Source: Acidobacteriota bacterium (lineage in GTDB: Bacteria > Acidobacteriota > Terriglobia > Terriglobales > Acidobacteriaceae). Taken from it: 64,000 nucleotides of DNA. The notes below the pieces were generated by a model. The model did no database searches, was not told the DNA's origin, and was given only the letters and a program-made list of their open reading frames with translations. The DNA lies in contig JAFDVP010000007.1 in assembly GCA_018268895.1 (NCBI GenBank), forward strand, positions 434,001-498,000. The letters run 5' to 3'. Made by a program: the position numbers and the translations under genes. Shown here piece by piece: positions 35,001 through 42,546 of the stretch; the stretch's first letter is position 1, and each line of letters begins with the position of its first letter.

Positions 35001-35344
35001 TTACTCCCAACGACGTCCACTGGCTGATTCCATATGGTCCGCAGAACCAGTTCCTGCACCAGGAGATTGGCCGCAACAGCTACGCCAACCCCGGTTTGCA
35101 GTTCCACAATATCGCAGTAGAAAAGGGCATCGGTATGTCCTACTTCCACTTCGATCGCGGACGCCTCATCCTCCGTGCCGAGGTCAACAACATCGGCAAT
35201 CACAACAACGTGGGACCTATGAATACGAGCATTCCAAACATCGGGACCGCAGTATTCCTGGATAAGACGAATGCACGTCAGGGTTCGGGAGATGCACAGT
35301 CGCAGGGTCGTCAGATGTACCTGTGGGCGAAGTTTGTCTTCTAG
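32048..35344 (+). CDS. TonB-dependent outer-membrane receptor 1 with carboxypeptidase-regulatory domain
   Basis: This 1098-aa protein has a signal peptide (MRLRSLYLALVALLVTTGTITAQ). A carboxypeptidase-regulatory/Cna-B-like domain follows (GILTGIVRDTTGAVIPNASVSVKNQDTG, about residues 26-105), then a plug domain (FSLNPIELATTVPGVQ, INVNGARPRANNFLLDGQEIND-like segment about 180-200). A long beta-barrel ends with Phe (YLWAKFVF). This is the large acidobacterial 'OmpA/TonB-like transport' type, likely importing a glycan or metal complex. It is monocistronic, with a sigma-54-like element upstream and a strong terminator downstream. Confidence 0.9.
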   Translation: MRLRSLYLALVALLVTTGTITAQTSKGILTGIVRDTTGAVIPNASVSVKNQDTGENRASKTQNEGAFRIEALSPGRYTISVSQQGFNPFSVSNIIVSASVVTSHDVVMTVGDTGSTVTVEANTVALNTENGQLTGTIDSTDLRALPTFSLNPIELATTVPGVQLVNQNGLSNGMNIQVNGARPRANNFLLDGQEINDVGIGGQAFQPQIPDMYSSLAVITSAASAEYGRAGGAVVNMITKAGTNEFHGTVFERYSGSGLDALDGVTRQLKPLAPGTPNPKARYDQHTYGFTLGGPIFKDKLFAFGGLQLQRKYGKETPNRLELPDANGYATLQKIGGPQVQLLNQYLSNGSYLKDYVAFNDGVITNINVGPQNGCPTTGCIVTTGHFQRQNASLSNPDTQWMYRIDFNPRSADNFYFRYMHDRQSFSPDFQNNGSALVGFDTEQGGPVELGAGGWTHVFTPNLLNELRVSEARLGFLFAPTADTLKNPLYALSSVNIANFPALGPDQNFPQGRHEDLYQLQDTVGWTKGRQSWRIGFDIGRILETDIVSQNAKGTLSFVKGGTYISSLGNFLQNQLGASGTATKTFGATRVDPHGWRSGVFAQDDIKLNADLTINLGVRYDYLTNPLNSLQYPGIDPSNPYAAINTVYKVKNDTNNIAPRVGFAYSPHFGGYFGDGKTSIRGGFGVFYDSTFSNILVNSAQSSPNAVGGTLTSTAPGGLPNATSLIPTITPTLNPKSSVTSVVDNIVNPLTYQFNLGVERELPAQILTSVRYVGTLGRKLYANQQYNYFSNGARLNTTRGVINARGNFAGSSYNGLEVSASHGFSHGLQIRGSYTYSKSLDDGSEVFSLANSPTSYSANLAPGGRGQDWGPSSYDHRHYLTISYVWSPVGLHANNTFANAALGALTRHWTISGTEQFQSGPYLTFDTAGYDINGDGSTTNDRAVLGNKSKPLDTGAIDGHFVGGTDGVYYDIAALNDPNGDMNVVTPNDVHWLIPYGPQNQFLHQEIGRNSYANPGLQFHNIAVEKGIGMSYFHFDRGRLILRAEVNNIGNHNNVGPMNTSIPNIGTAVFLDKTNARQGSGDAQSQGRQMYLWAKFVF

Positions 35345-35360
35345 GAAAAACCCATCAACT

Positions 35361-35390
35361 GGAAAAAGGAGCCGCGAGGCTCCTTTTTCC
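35361..35390 (+). terminator. Rho-independent terminator after TonB receptor 1
   Basis: GGAAAAAGGAGCC-gcga-GGCTCCTTTTTCC, a perfect 13-bp stem with a 4-base loop. It lies 16 bases after the receptor stop, and its A/T arms let it act in both directions between this gene and convergent rsfS. Confidence 0.85.
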
Positions 35391-35410
35391 GGCTTTAAAC
35401 ATGTTGGAGG

Positions 35411-35962
35411 CTATCGCTTTGGTGCTTTTTTAGGCGCTGCCTTTACTGGTGCTTTCTTTTGACTGGTCTTCTTCGCCGTTCTCTTTGGCGCTGCACTTTT
35501 CGCGGCGGATTTCTTTGTAGCCTTCTTCGCGGCGGCTTTTTTGGCGGCCGTCTTCTTTGACGTTTTTCGTGCGGCGCTGACCTTGGCCTTGAGCTCGGCG
35601 TTGATTTCGTCGACGCTTAGCGTTGTGGCCGACTTGCGCAGGCGTTCGAGGCCGTAGAAGGCTCGTTTCTCCGGTGAGAAGACGTGCACGATGAAGTCGA
35701 CGTAGTCCATCAGGATCCACTCGGCCTGGCGGCGGCCTTCGACGGAGTTCGGGTAGACGCCGAAGTCGCGCTTGAGCTTCAGCTCGATCTCGTCGGAGAT
35801 GGCGAGGTTCTGGCGGTCGTTGGTCCCGTTGCAGATCAGGAAGTAGTCCGTCAGGCCGCTCTCGGAGGGGTCGAGCGCGAGGATGCGGATGTCTTCAGCC
35901 TTCTTGTCTTCGGCCGCGGCGGCGGCGGCGAGCAGTAGCTGGTTGCTTTCAGTGGACGGCAT
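35411..35962 (-). CDS. rsfS: Ribosome silencing factor with lysine/alanine-rich C-terminal tail
   Basis: This is a 183-aa protein. Residues about 1-125 are the RsfS/YbeB core: AEDIRILALDPSESGLTDYFLICNGTNDRQNLAISDEI, VEGRRQAEWILMDYVDFIVHVF, LERL. It binds ribosomal protein uL14 and blocks subunit joining. After it comes a tail of about 57 residues built from Ala/Lys/Ser/Thr/Pro repeats (KKTAAKKAAAKK, KKAPVKAAPKKAP), like histone H1 tails. The family is usually about 110-130 residues. Its relation to nadD and maf downstream on this strand matches the common nadD-rsfS pairing, here interrupted by a DUF4019 gene. Confidence 0.9.
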   Translation of the reverse strand: MPSTESNQLLLAAAAAAEDKKAEDIRILALDPSESGLTDYFLICNGTNDRQNLAISDEIELKLKRDFGVYPNSVEGRRQAEWILMDYVDFIVHVFSPEKRAFYGLERLRKSATTLSVDEINAELKAKVSAARKTSKKTAAKKAAAKKATKKSAAKSAAPKRTAKKTSQKKAPVKAAPKKAPKR

Positions 35963-36040
35963 GAGGCTCCTTGTCTCTATGGTATCGGGTCGTCGCGGGC
36001 AATGCTACACGAGGCGATATCTGTGTGGGTGGTGAATTTT

Positions 36041-36114
36041 AAAGCGGTTCGAGCCTCGCTCGAATGAACCCACACATGTCGCGATAGAGCCTGCGGCATG
36101 TATGGGGCACCCGG
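36041..36114 (+). repeat. Family-B palindromic repeat with longer inner arms
   Basis: GCGGTTCGAGC...GCTCGAATGAA, then CCCACACATG...CATGTATGGGG, then CACCCGG. It sits between rsfS and the DUF4019 gene. Confidence 0.75.
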
Positions 36115-36143
36115 CGATGAAGACATGTGAATGGGCCCCGCGT

Positions 36144-36584
36144 TCATTTGATGTAGTAGCCGGCCACGCGCCAGGCGGCGTCCTTTTCGAGCATGGCGAT
36201 GATGGTTTCGTGGGCGAGCGGTTTGTGCTCGAAGATGGTCTCGTAGATCAGCACCTCGTACTCGCCTTCGGGCGCCCCGGGCAGCGCGTTGGAGTAAGTT
36301 GCGCTCACCAGCTTGCGGGAGACGAGCTTTCCCAGCGGCGTGCGAGCGGCCGTCATGGCCTCGACCCACTTGTCCTGCGAGACGGCGGCCTGGAATGGCG
36401 CGGAGGCGGATTTCCAGCCCTCTGCGTACTTTGAGCTATCGACGAGCGCCAGCCAGGTCTCGTCGGCGCGCTGCGCGGCTTCGAGTCTGCTGTCTTTTGC
36501 CTGTGCAAGTGCTGCAAGCTGAGTGAGAGCAAACATCGCCAGAAAAAGAGCGCTGCTGCGGAAGGGCTGCATCGGTTTCTTCAT
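36144..36584 (-). CDS. Exported DUF4019-family protein
   Basis: This 146-aa protein starts at ATG 36584, with a signal peptide (MKKPMQPFRSSALFLAMFALTQLAALAQ). The mature domain shows ETWLALVDSSKYAEGWKSASAPFQAAVSQDKWVEAM and LGKLVSRKLVSATYSNALPGAPEGEYEVLIYET, typical of DUF4019, ending WRVAGYYIK. It probably is a small secreted or lipoprotein-like domain of unknown role. It separates nadD from rsfS; the upstream open frame is antisense-like proline/arginine-rich sequence and is excluded. Confidence 0.75.
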   Translation of the reverse strand: MKKPMQPFRSSALFLAMFALTQLAALAQAKDSRLEAAQRADETWLALVDSSKYAEGWKSASAPFQAAVSQDKWVEAMTAARTPLGKLVSRKLVSATYSNALPGAPEGEYEVLIYETIFEHKPLAHETIIAMLEKDAAWRVAGYYIK

Positions 36585-36592
36585 CGAGAGGT

Positions 36593-37243
36593 CTATCCTC
36601 CGGCGTTTGAGGGCAGGCGGTACAGGTGGTGGTCGCGGATGTAGCGCGCGACGGATTCGGGGAGAAGGTCGCGGGCGCTGTCTCCTGCGGAGAGCCGCTC
36701 GCGCAGCCAGGTGGACGAGATGTCGAAGTGCGCGGTCTCGATGAGGTGGACGCGCTCGCGCTGCTGTGGTGTGAGCGTCAGCGAGCTGAGGTCGGCCAGC
36801 GAGTGGCCGGGGCGGCTGACGACGATCCATTCGGCCAGTTCGAGCAGGCGATCGGGCTCGCGCCACTGGCGAAGGCTGAGGAAGCTATCGGCTCCGACAA
36901 GGCAGTAGAGCTTTTCCGCAGGCATCTCGCGGCGAAACTTCTCCAGCGTATCGACGGTGTAGTTGGGACGGTGATCGGGCTGGGGAGCGTCAATGGCCGA
37001 GGGGATAAAGCGCGCGGTCTGTTTTCCGGCAGCGGTTTCGGGCTGGCACTCCTCGCAGGCGAGCGTGACCATGGCCAGCCGGTCTTCAAACGGGGTCGCC
37101 GTGAGGCCGGGTTTCAGCGGCTGGTTTCCCACCGGCGCAAAGAAGATCGCGCTGAGATCGAAGGCCTTGGCCGCGGCACGGGCCACGCCGATGTGTCCAC
37201 GGTGCGGCGGGTCGAAGGTGCCTCCGAAGAAAGCGACGCTCAT
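36593..37243 (-). CDS. nadD: Nicotinate-nucleotide adenylyltransferase
   Basis: This 216-aa protein starts at ATG 37243 (MSVAFFGGTFDPPHRGHIGVARAAAKA). It has the nucleotidyltransferase GGTFDPPHxGH motif at about residues 7-18, then FAPVGNQPLKPG, and the C-terminal ISSTWLRERLSAG (ISxTxIR) motif. It joins ATP to nicotinate mononucleotide to make deamido-NAD. The reading frame is open further upstream but without a ribosome site. It overlaps nothing and is 45 bp from maf on the same strand. Confidence 0.93.
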   Translation of the reverse strand: MSVAFFGGTFDPPHRGHIGVARAAAKAFDLSAIFFAPVGNQPLKPGLTATPFEDRLAMVTLACEECQPETAAGKQTARFIPSAIDAPQPDHRPNYTVDTLEKFRREMPAEKLYCLVGADSFLSLRQWREPDRLLELAEWIVVSRPGHSLADLSSLTLTPQQRERVHLIETAHFDISSTWLRERLSAGDSARDLLPESVARYIRDHHLYRLPSNAGG

Positions 37244-37287
37244 GGCGGCTACGCTATCACAATCGCGCGGTGCGCGAGGGGTGAATC

Positions 37288-37890
37288 TCACGCCGGACGG
37301 ATGGCTTCGTTGTGTCCTTCGCCGGCCTTCGCGATCAAGGCGATGGTCCGCGCCAGCGGCAGCCCCATGACGTTGAAGTAGCAGCCTTCGATGCGGGGGA
37401 TCCAGCGCGCGGCGTAGCCCTGTATGCCGTAAGCGCCTGCCTTATCCATGGGCTCGCCGCTGGCGAGATAGCGCAGCAGCTCCTGCTCGTCGATCAGGTC
37501 GAAGAAGACCTGTGTGATCTCCACCTCGCTGACGACGCCGCGGCTGGAGACAACGGCGATTCCGGTAAGCACCTGGTGGGTGCGCCCGGCGAGCCTCTGG
37601 AGCATGCGGCGCGCATCGACCTGGTCGGCGGGCTTGCCGAGAATCTCGCCGTCGCTGACGACGGTGGTGTCGGCGCCGAGCACCAGCAGGGGTTCGCCGC
37701 TGTCCTCCTCGTGGCGGGCGCGATCGTAGACGGCCTGCGCCTTTTCAACCGCCAGCCTCTGCACATACTTTGCCGGAGTCTCCCCGGGCTGGATGCGTTC
37801 GTCGATGTCGGCGGCCTCGACGGTGAAGTCGAACCCGGCCTGCTTGAGCAACTCGTGGCGGCGTGGCGAAGATGAGGCAAGGATGAGCAT
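37288..37890 (-). CDS. maf: Maf-family nucleoside triphosphate pyrophosphatase
   Basis: This 200-aa protein starts at ATG 37890 (MLILASSSPRRHELLKQAGFDF). It carries the SSSPRR N-terminal signature, the QRLAVEKAQAV segment, VLGADTTVVSDGEILGKP, and the C-terminal motif DKAGAYGIQGYAARWIPRIEGCYFNVMGLPL. The set matches Maf dTTP/UTP (or m7GTP) pyrophosphatases, which clear non-canonical nucleotides and can arrest septation. The gene is upstream of nadD on the same strand. Confidence 0.92.
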   Translation of the reverse strand: MLILASSSPRRHELLKQAGFDFTVEAADIDERIQPGETPAKYVQRLAVEKAQAVYDRARHEEDSGEPLLVLGADTTVVSDGEILGKPADQVDARRMLQRLAGRTHQVLTGIAVVSSRGVVSEVEITQVFFDLIDEQELLRYLASGEPMDKAGAYGIQGYAARWIPRIEGCYFNVMGLPLARTIALIAKAGEGHNEAIRPA

Positions 37891-37913
37891 GGTCGTCGTG
37901 AGTCCGTCGTCGG

Positions 37914-39149
37914 TTGAATGACGAGACAGTTCGCCCGGTTGTGGATTATCTTCGAGCGATGAAGACGATGATAGCTCAGTTGCGTGGAGACAAGACGGAG
38001 CGCCTGCGCCGCCGGAGCCATGCCGTATACGCCGTCCTGGGCGCGGTCTGCGTGCTGTTGCTTGTGGGCAGCCGGATACGCGCCGAAGAACCTCAGGCGG
38101 CGTTGACGCCGATGTTTGTGAAGGGCAACGAGGGGTACGCCTGTTTTCGCATTCCGGCGATTGTGCGCACACCAGCGGGAACGCTGCTGGCCTTTGCCGA
38201 AGCTCGCCGCAACAGCTGTAACGACTTTGGCGATGTTCGCATCGTGATGCGCAAGAGCATCGACGAGGGGAGAAGCTGGGGGCCGCTTGCGGTTGTTGCG
38301 GAGAACGGGTCGTTGCAGGCAGGCAACGCCGCGCCGGTTGTGGACACGATGGACAAACGCTTTCGGCATGGACGCATCTTGCTGGTGTATTGCACGGGCG
38401 ATGCGCCGGAGGGCGATGTCATGCGCGGCAAAGGCTCGAAGCACGTCTGGTATCGCACGAGTACGGATGATGGCGTCACATGGTCGCAGCCCGTGGAGAT
38501 TACAGCCAGCGTAAAGCTGCCCACATGGCGCGGCTATGCAACCACGCCTGGTCACGCTTTGCAGCTAACGCACGGGCCGCACGCGGGAAGAATCGTCGTC
38601 GCCGCCAATCACTCCGAAGGCGACCCTCAGCCTGCGGGCCGGGCTTATGACGCGCACGCGTTCTATAGCGATGACCACGGAGCAAGCTGGCATCTTGGCG
38701 ACTCGCTCGCCTGGCCCGGCAGCAACGAGAGCACAGCGGCGGAGGCAGCCGATGGCACGGTGGTGATGAACAGCCGCGACCAGAGCGGGGTTTCGCGCGC
38801 GCGCATCATCGGCATCAGCAAAGACGGTGGAGCAAAGTGGAATTCCGTCTTTATCGCAGCGGATCTGCCCGACCCGGTGTGCGAGGGCAGCATGATCTCG
38901 TACAAGGACAGGAAGGGGCAGGCGCTGCTCTTCAGCAATGCAGGCAATAAGAAGACGCGCAGCGACCTTACCGTGAGCGTGAGCCGCGACGGCGGCCACA
39001 CATGGCCAAGGCGCACGTTGCTGTCGGAAGGGCCCGCGGCGTACTCCGACATGGTGATGATGAAGGGGGGAAGGCTGGGCATTCTTTGGGAGCGCGGGAG
39101 CGACGACGGCATCTTCTTTATGGTGCGGCCTGTCGCGCCGCTGCTCTAG
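37914..39149 (+). CDS. Exported exo-alpha-sialidase (GH33-like)
   Basis: This is a 411-aa protein; a second ATG at 37959 is a plausible start. A signal anchor lies at about residues 36-55. The mature protein shows the sialidase hallmarks FRIPAIVRTPAGTLLAFAEAR (FRIP with catalytic Arg), several Asp-box repeats SxDxGxxW (SIDEGRSWG, STDDGVTWS, SDDHGASWH, SRDGGHTWP) and a six-bladed-propeller length. The nucleophile Tyr and Glu are probably within the C-terminal half (CEGSMISYKD). It should remove sialic acids from glycoconjugates. Confidence 0.85.
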   Translation: MNDETVRPVVDYLRAMKTMIAQLRGDKTERLRRRSHAVYAVLGAVCVLLLVGSRIRAEEPQAALTPMFVKGNEGYACFRIPAIVRTPAGTLLAFAEARRNSCNDFGDVRIVMRKSIDEGRSWGPLAVVAENGSLQAGNAAPVVDTMDKRFRHGRILLVYCTGDAPEGDVMRGKGSKHVWYRTSTDDGVTWSQPVEITASVKLPTWRGYATTPGHALQLTHGPHAGRIVVAANHSEGDPQPAGRAYDAHAFYSDDHGASWHLGDSLAWPGSNESTAAEAADGTVVMNSRDQSGVSRARIIGISKDGGAKWNSVFIAADLPDPVCEGSMISYKDRKGQALLFSNAGNKKTRSDLTVSVSRDGGHTWPRRTLLSEGPAAYSDMVMMKGGRLGILWERGSDDGIFFMVRPVAPLL

Positions 39150-39476
39150 CCGTGTCTCACTAAAGACTTGTCAACCTGGGCTAAGGCGCGAAGCGCCGTC
39201 GTCGAAGGACCTGCATTTATTTCTTTTCCACGAGAACAATCCAAAGGAAAGCAAAAATGCAGGTCCTTCGACTCCGCTGCGCTCCGCTCAGGATGACAGG
39301 TTTTTCGGGAGGGGTACGCACCTTCGCTCAGGATGACAATACGCGAGAGTGCGCTTCCGCTCAGGATGACAACATGGAGGATGCACTCAGGAATGACAAA
39401 CACGCGAACGACGCCGATAATGGGCCGCCAGTTGTTGTACCGGGCCCGACGCTATCAAACCTGCACGAGGTGCGCC
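39150..39476. other. Gap with a family-A repeat array
   Basis: A family-A repeat (39170-39299) is followed by three partial right arms (39320-39341, 39350-39371, 39380-39400). No gene is supported. Confidence 0.6.
39170..39371. repeat. Family-A repeat plus extra right arms
   Basis: GTCAACCTGGGCTAAGGCGCGAAGCG...GAAGGACCTGCAT...AAAAATGCAGGTCCTTCGACTCCG...CTCAGGATGACA, followed by two further CGCTCAGGATGACA arms. The first 120 bases are nearly identical to the copy at 51421. Confidence 0.8.
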
Positions 39477-41510
39477 TTGAAGAAGCTGATCTACGCCGCA
39501 GCCGCTACCATGGTTCTTATGTCTACTGTCGCCCGGGCACAACAGCCGCCTATCATCGACCGCCAGCTCTTCTTTGGCGAGGTCCAAATTGCAGCCGCGC
39601 AGATCTCACCCGATGGCCAGTGGATCTCGTTCCTCAAGCCCTACAAGGGCGTTCGCAATATCTGGGTGAAGAAGGCGGGCGAGCCCTTCGACAAGGCGCG
39701 GCCGCTCAGTGCAGAGACAACGCGCCCGGTCGGCGGCTACTTCTGGTCGCGCAACTCGAAGTACGTTCTCTACGCGCAGGACAATGCGGGCGATGAGAAC
39801 TTCAACGTCTATGCGATCGATCCCGCGGCCCCAGCGGACGAGAAGACCGGCGTGCCGGTGACGCGCGCGCTCACCAACCTCAAGGGCGTGCGGACGATGA
39901 TCTTTGCCGCGCCCAAGGCCAAGCCTGACATTCTTTACATCGGCCTCAACGACCGCGATCCGCGTTGGCACGATCTGTACGAGCTGCACATCTCGACGGG
40001 TGAAAAGAAGCTGGTGCGCGAGAACACGGAGCGCATCGCCGGCTGGGACTTCGACAACGACGGCAACCTGAAGCTGGCGGCGCGCACCTCCGTCGCCGGA
40101 GACACGGAGATACTTGGCATCACGCCGAAGGGCTTCAAGGTGATTTATACCTGTTCGGTGCTGGAGCAGTGCGGCGTCGTTGGCTTCTCCCCCGACAACA
40201 GGCACGGATACCTGATTACGAACAAGGGCGCGCTGAACTTCATCGAGCTGCAAACCATCGACCCTATAACGGGAACGACGGCGAAGATCGAGAGCGATCC
40301 CGAGGGCCGTGTGGACCTGCAAGGTCTTTCCACCTCGCAGGTGGACCACCGCATTCTGTACACCACCTACCAGGACGATCGCTACCGTCGCTACTTCCAC
40401 GACAAGGCATTCGAGAAGGACTTCCAGTGGCTGGAATCGCAGCTTCCCGGCAAGGAGATCAGCCTGGGGTCGCCCTCGCAGGATGAGGCGCTGTGGATAC
40501 TGAACGCCTACAGCGCCACCGAGCCGGGCGAGACGTATCTGTGGGACCGCAAGGCGAAGACGCTCGCGTTGCAGTTCCGCATTCGCGAGGAGCTGCCGCG
40601 CGCGTCGCTGTCGGAGCGCAAGCCGTATCACTACAAGTCGTCCGACGGGCTCGACATTCCCGGCTACCTCACGCTGCCCAAGGGCCTGCCCGCGAAGAAC
40701 CTTCCGCTGATCGTTCTGCCGCACGGCGGACCATGGGGGCGCGACTCGTTTGGCTACGACACGTTCGCGCAGTTCCTCAGCAATCGCGGCTGCGCCGTGC
40801 TGCAGCCGAACTTCCGCGCCTCGACCGGCTACGGCAAAAAATTTCTCAACGCCGGTAACGGCGAGTGGGGGCGCAAGATGCAGGACGATCTGACGTGGGG
40901 AGTGAAGGCGCTGGTCGCCGATGGCACCGCCGACCCGAAGCGCATCGGCATCGCGGGAGGCTCCTACGGCGGCTATGCGACGCTCGCCGGTGTGGCCTTC
41001 ACGCCTGACGTTTATGCAGCGGCGTTCGCCATCGTTGCGCCGTCGAACCTGATCACGCTGCTCGACGCGATTCCCCCGTACTGGGAGGCTGGCCGTAAGC
41101 AGATGTACACGCGCATGGCCGATCCGCTGACGATCGAGGGAAGGCAGCTTCTGATCGATGAGTCGCCGCTGACGAAGGCGAAGTCGATTGTGACGCCGCT
41201 GGTCGTGGTGCAGGGCAAGAACGATCCACGCGTGAATATCCGCGAGAGCAACCAGATCGTCGCAGCGGTGCGCGACAACGGCAAGCCGGTGGAGTACCTC
41301 GTTGCGCCCGACGAAGGCCACGGGTTTGCGCGGCCCATCAATAACCTGGCGATGGTGACGAAGATGGAGGAGTTCTTCGCGAAGTATCTCGGCGGCCGCT
41401 ACCAGAAGGAGGTTCCGGCGGACGTGGCGGAGAGGCTGAAGGTGCTCACCGTCGACCCGAAGACGGTCAGCGGCGAGGTGACGCTGAACACGCCTGCGAC
41501 TTCTCACTGA
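39477..41510 (+). CDS. Exported S9-family (prolyl oligopeptidase/dipeptidyl peptidase-like) peptidase
   Basis: I start this 677-aa protein at TTG 39477, because GAGG is six bases upstream and it yields a signal peptide (MKKLIYAAAATMVLMSTVARAQ); an in-frame ATG at 39333 lies inside repeat DNA. A beta-propeller N-terminal domain is followed by the alpha/beta-hydrolase domain: LIVLPHGGPWGRDSFGYD, the nucleophile Ser in IAGGSYGGYATL, Asp in VQGKNDPRV, and His in DEGHGFARP. It should cleave oligopeptides outside the cytoplasm. Confidence 0.88.
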   Translation: MKKLIYAAAATMVLMSTVARAQQPPIIDRQLFFGEVQIAAAQISPDGQWISFLKPYKGVRNIWVKKAGEPFDKARPLSAETTRPVGGYFWSRNSKYVLYAQDNAGDENFNVYAIDPAAPADEKTGVPVTRALTNLKGVRTMIFAAPKAKPDILYIGLNDRDPRWHDLYELHISTGEKKLVRENTERIAGWDFDNDGNLKLAARTSVAGDTEILGITPKGFKVIYTCSVLEQCGVVGFSPDNRHGYLITNKGALNFIELQTIDPITGTTAKIESDPEGRVDLQGLSTSQVDHRILYTTYQDDRYRRYFHDKAFEKDFQWLESQLPGKEISLGSPSQDEALWILNAYSATEPGETYLWDRKAKTLALQFRIREELPRASLSERKPYHYKSSDGLDIPGYLTLPKGLPAKNLPLIVLPHGGPWGRDSFGYDTFAQFLSNRGCAVLQPNFRASTGYGKKFLNAGNGEWGRKMQDDLTWGVKALVADGTADPKRIGIAGGSYGGYATLAGVAFTPDVYAAAFAIVAPSNLITLLDAIPPYWEAGRKQMYTRMADPLTIEGRQLLIDESPLTKAKSIVTPLVVVQGKNDPRVNIRESNQIVAAVRDNGKPVEYLVAPDEGHGFARPINNLAMVTKMEEFFAKYLGGRYQKEVPADVAERLKVLTVDPKTVSGEVTLNTPATSH

Positions 41511-41525
41511 GGCGGAGGCCGCAAG

Positions 41526-42428
41526 CTACCGCTGATCGGTAATAGTGATGTGCGCCGTCATCACATGCGTCTTTCCCGCGTCGAGAGTGACCGCGTTTTT
41601 GCCTGCGTTCACCGTCTCGACGCAGATGAAGCTGGGCCACTCGTCTTCGCCGAGATCGGGCATCGCCTTCCAGGGGTTGAAGACCACCGTCGTGTCTGAG
41701 TGCTCTTTGGCGATGGTGATGGTGCGCTTGAATCCGGGGTCGTGGATCGCGCAGGTGGCGGTCGTGTCGTTGTAAACCCGGTCGGTGAACTGCGTTGGCA
41801 CGAGGGCTGCGTGCGCGGCGGGCTTTGCGTTGAAATTGTCCGTCTTGTCGAGGTAGCCGGTGGGTTCAAGCCCCGTAATCGAGACCTGGCGCACGTCGGC
41901 GACGTGGAAGTAGGTGTGCATCGCCTCCTCGAAGACGAACGGCTTGCCGGTGTCGTTGGCGACGGCGAGCTTCATGGTCAGCGAGCGGCCGATGGTCAGT
42001 TCAAGCGCAACGCGGAAGTGGTCGAATCCCATCTCGCGGCTGAGCGCGGTGGGGCCAAGCGTGAAGGTCAGGTGAAGATCGTCGCCCGACTGCGCGGCGA
42101 AGGTCAGCGTCCAGTTTTGGATGCGGGCAAAGCCGTGCATGGGGCCGGGCTTGCCGTGCCAACGGTCCTTCGAGTCGGCGGCGAACCAGGGGAACGCCAG
42201 CGGCACACCGCCGCGGATCGGCTTGCCCTCTTCAAAGGCGCTCTTTTTGCTCATGTAGAGCACATCCTGCTGGCCCGCGGGTTGCCAGTGCGCGAGGTGC
42301 GCGCCTTGCAGGTAGATTGTGGCAGAGGCCGCTGGCGTGGTGATGTTTGCGCGAATGAGGCCGTTGTGTTCGTCGAAGCTGAGCACGCCGGGAATGGCGA
42401 AGTGGTCGGTAAGCTGTTTGATATCCAT
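41526..42428 (-). CDS. Hexose-6-phosphate mutarotase-like aldose 1-epimerase-family protein
   Basis: This 300-aa protein starts at ATG 42428 (MDIKQLTDHFAIPGVLSFDEHNGLI). The YeaD-type pattern is present: TIYLQGAHLAHWQP, RGGVPLAFPWF, GKPGPMHGFARIQNW (the catalytic His region) and VVFNPWKAMPDLGEDEWPSFICVE (catalytic Glu and the PW motif). It interconverts anomers of hexose-6-phosphates in the cytosol. It converges with the acyltransferase gene only through a short gap; the two genes diverge. Confidence 0.88.
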   Translation of the reverse strand: MDIKQLTDHFAIPGVLSFDEHNGLIRANITTPAASATIYLQGAHLAHWQPAGQQDVLYMSKKSAFEEGKPIRGGVPLAFPWFAADSKDRWHGKPGPMHGFARIQNWTLTFAAQSGDDLHLTFTLGPTALSREMGFDHFRVALELTIGRSLTMKLAVANDTGKPFVFEEAMHTYFHVADVRQVSITGLEPTGYLDKTDNFNAKPAAHAALVPTQFTDRVYNDTTATCAIHDPGFKRTITIAKEHSDTTVVFNPWKAMPDLGEDEWPSFICVETVNAGKNAVTLDAGKTHVMTAHITITDQR

Positions 42429-42546
42429 GTCGAAGATAAGTGTAGCTGGGTGCCTGGCAGCGGTGCAGGATTCCTGGTTTGGCGCTCGAGTCCCACAAAA
42501 GCGGTCTGGTGAAATCACTCATCAACGGTCAGGATTTAGGCTGGGG

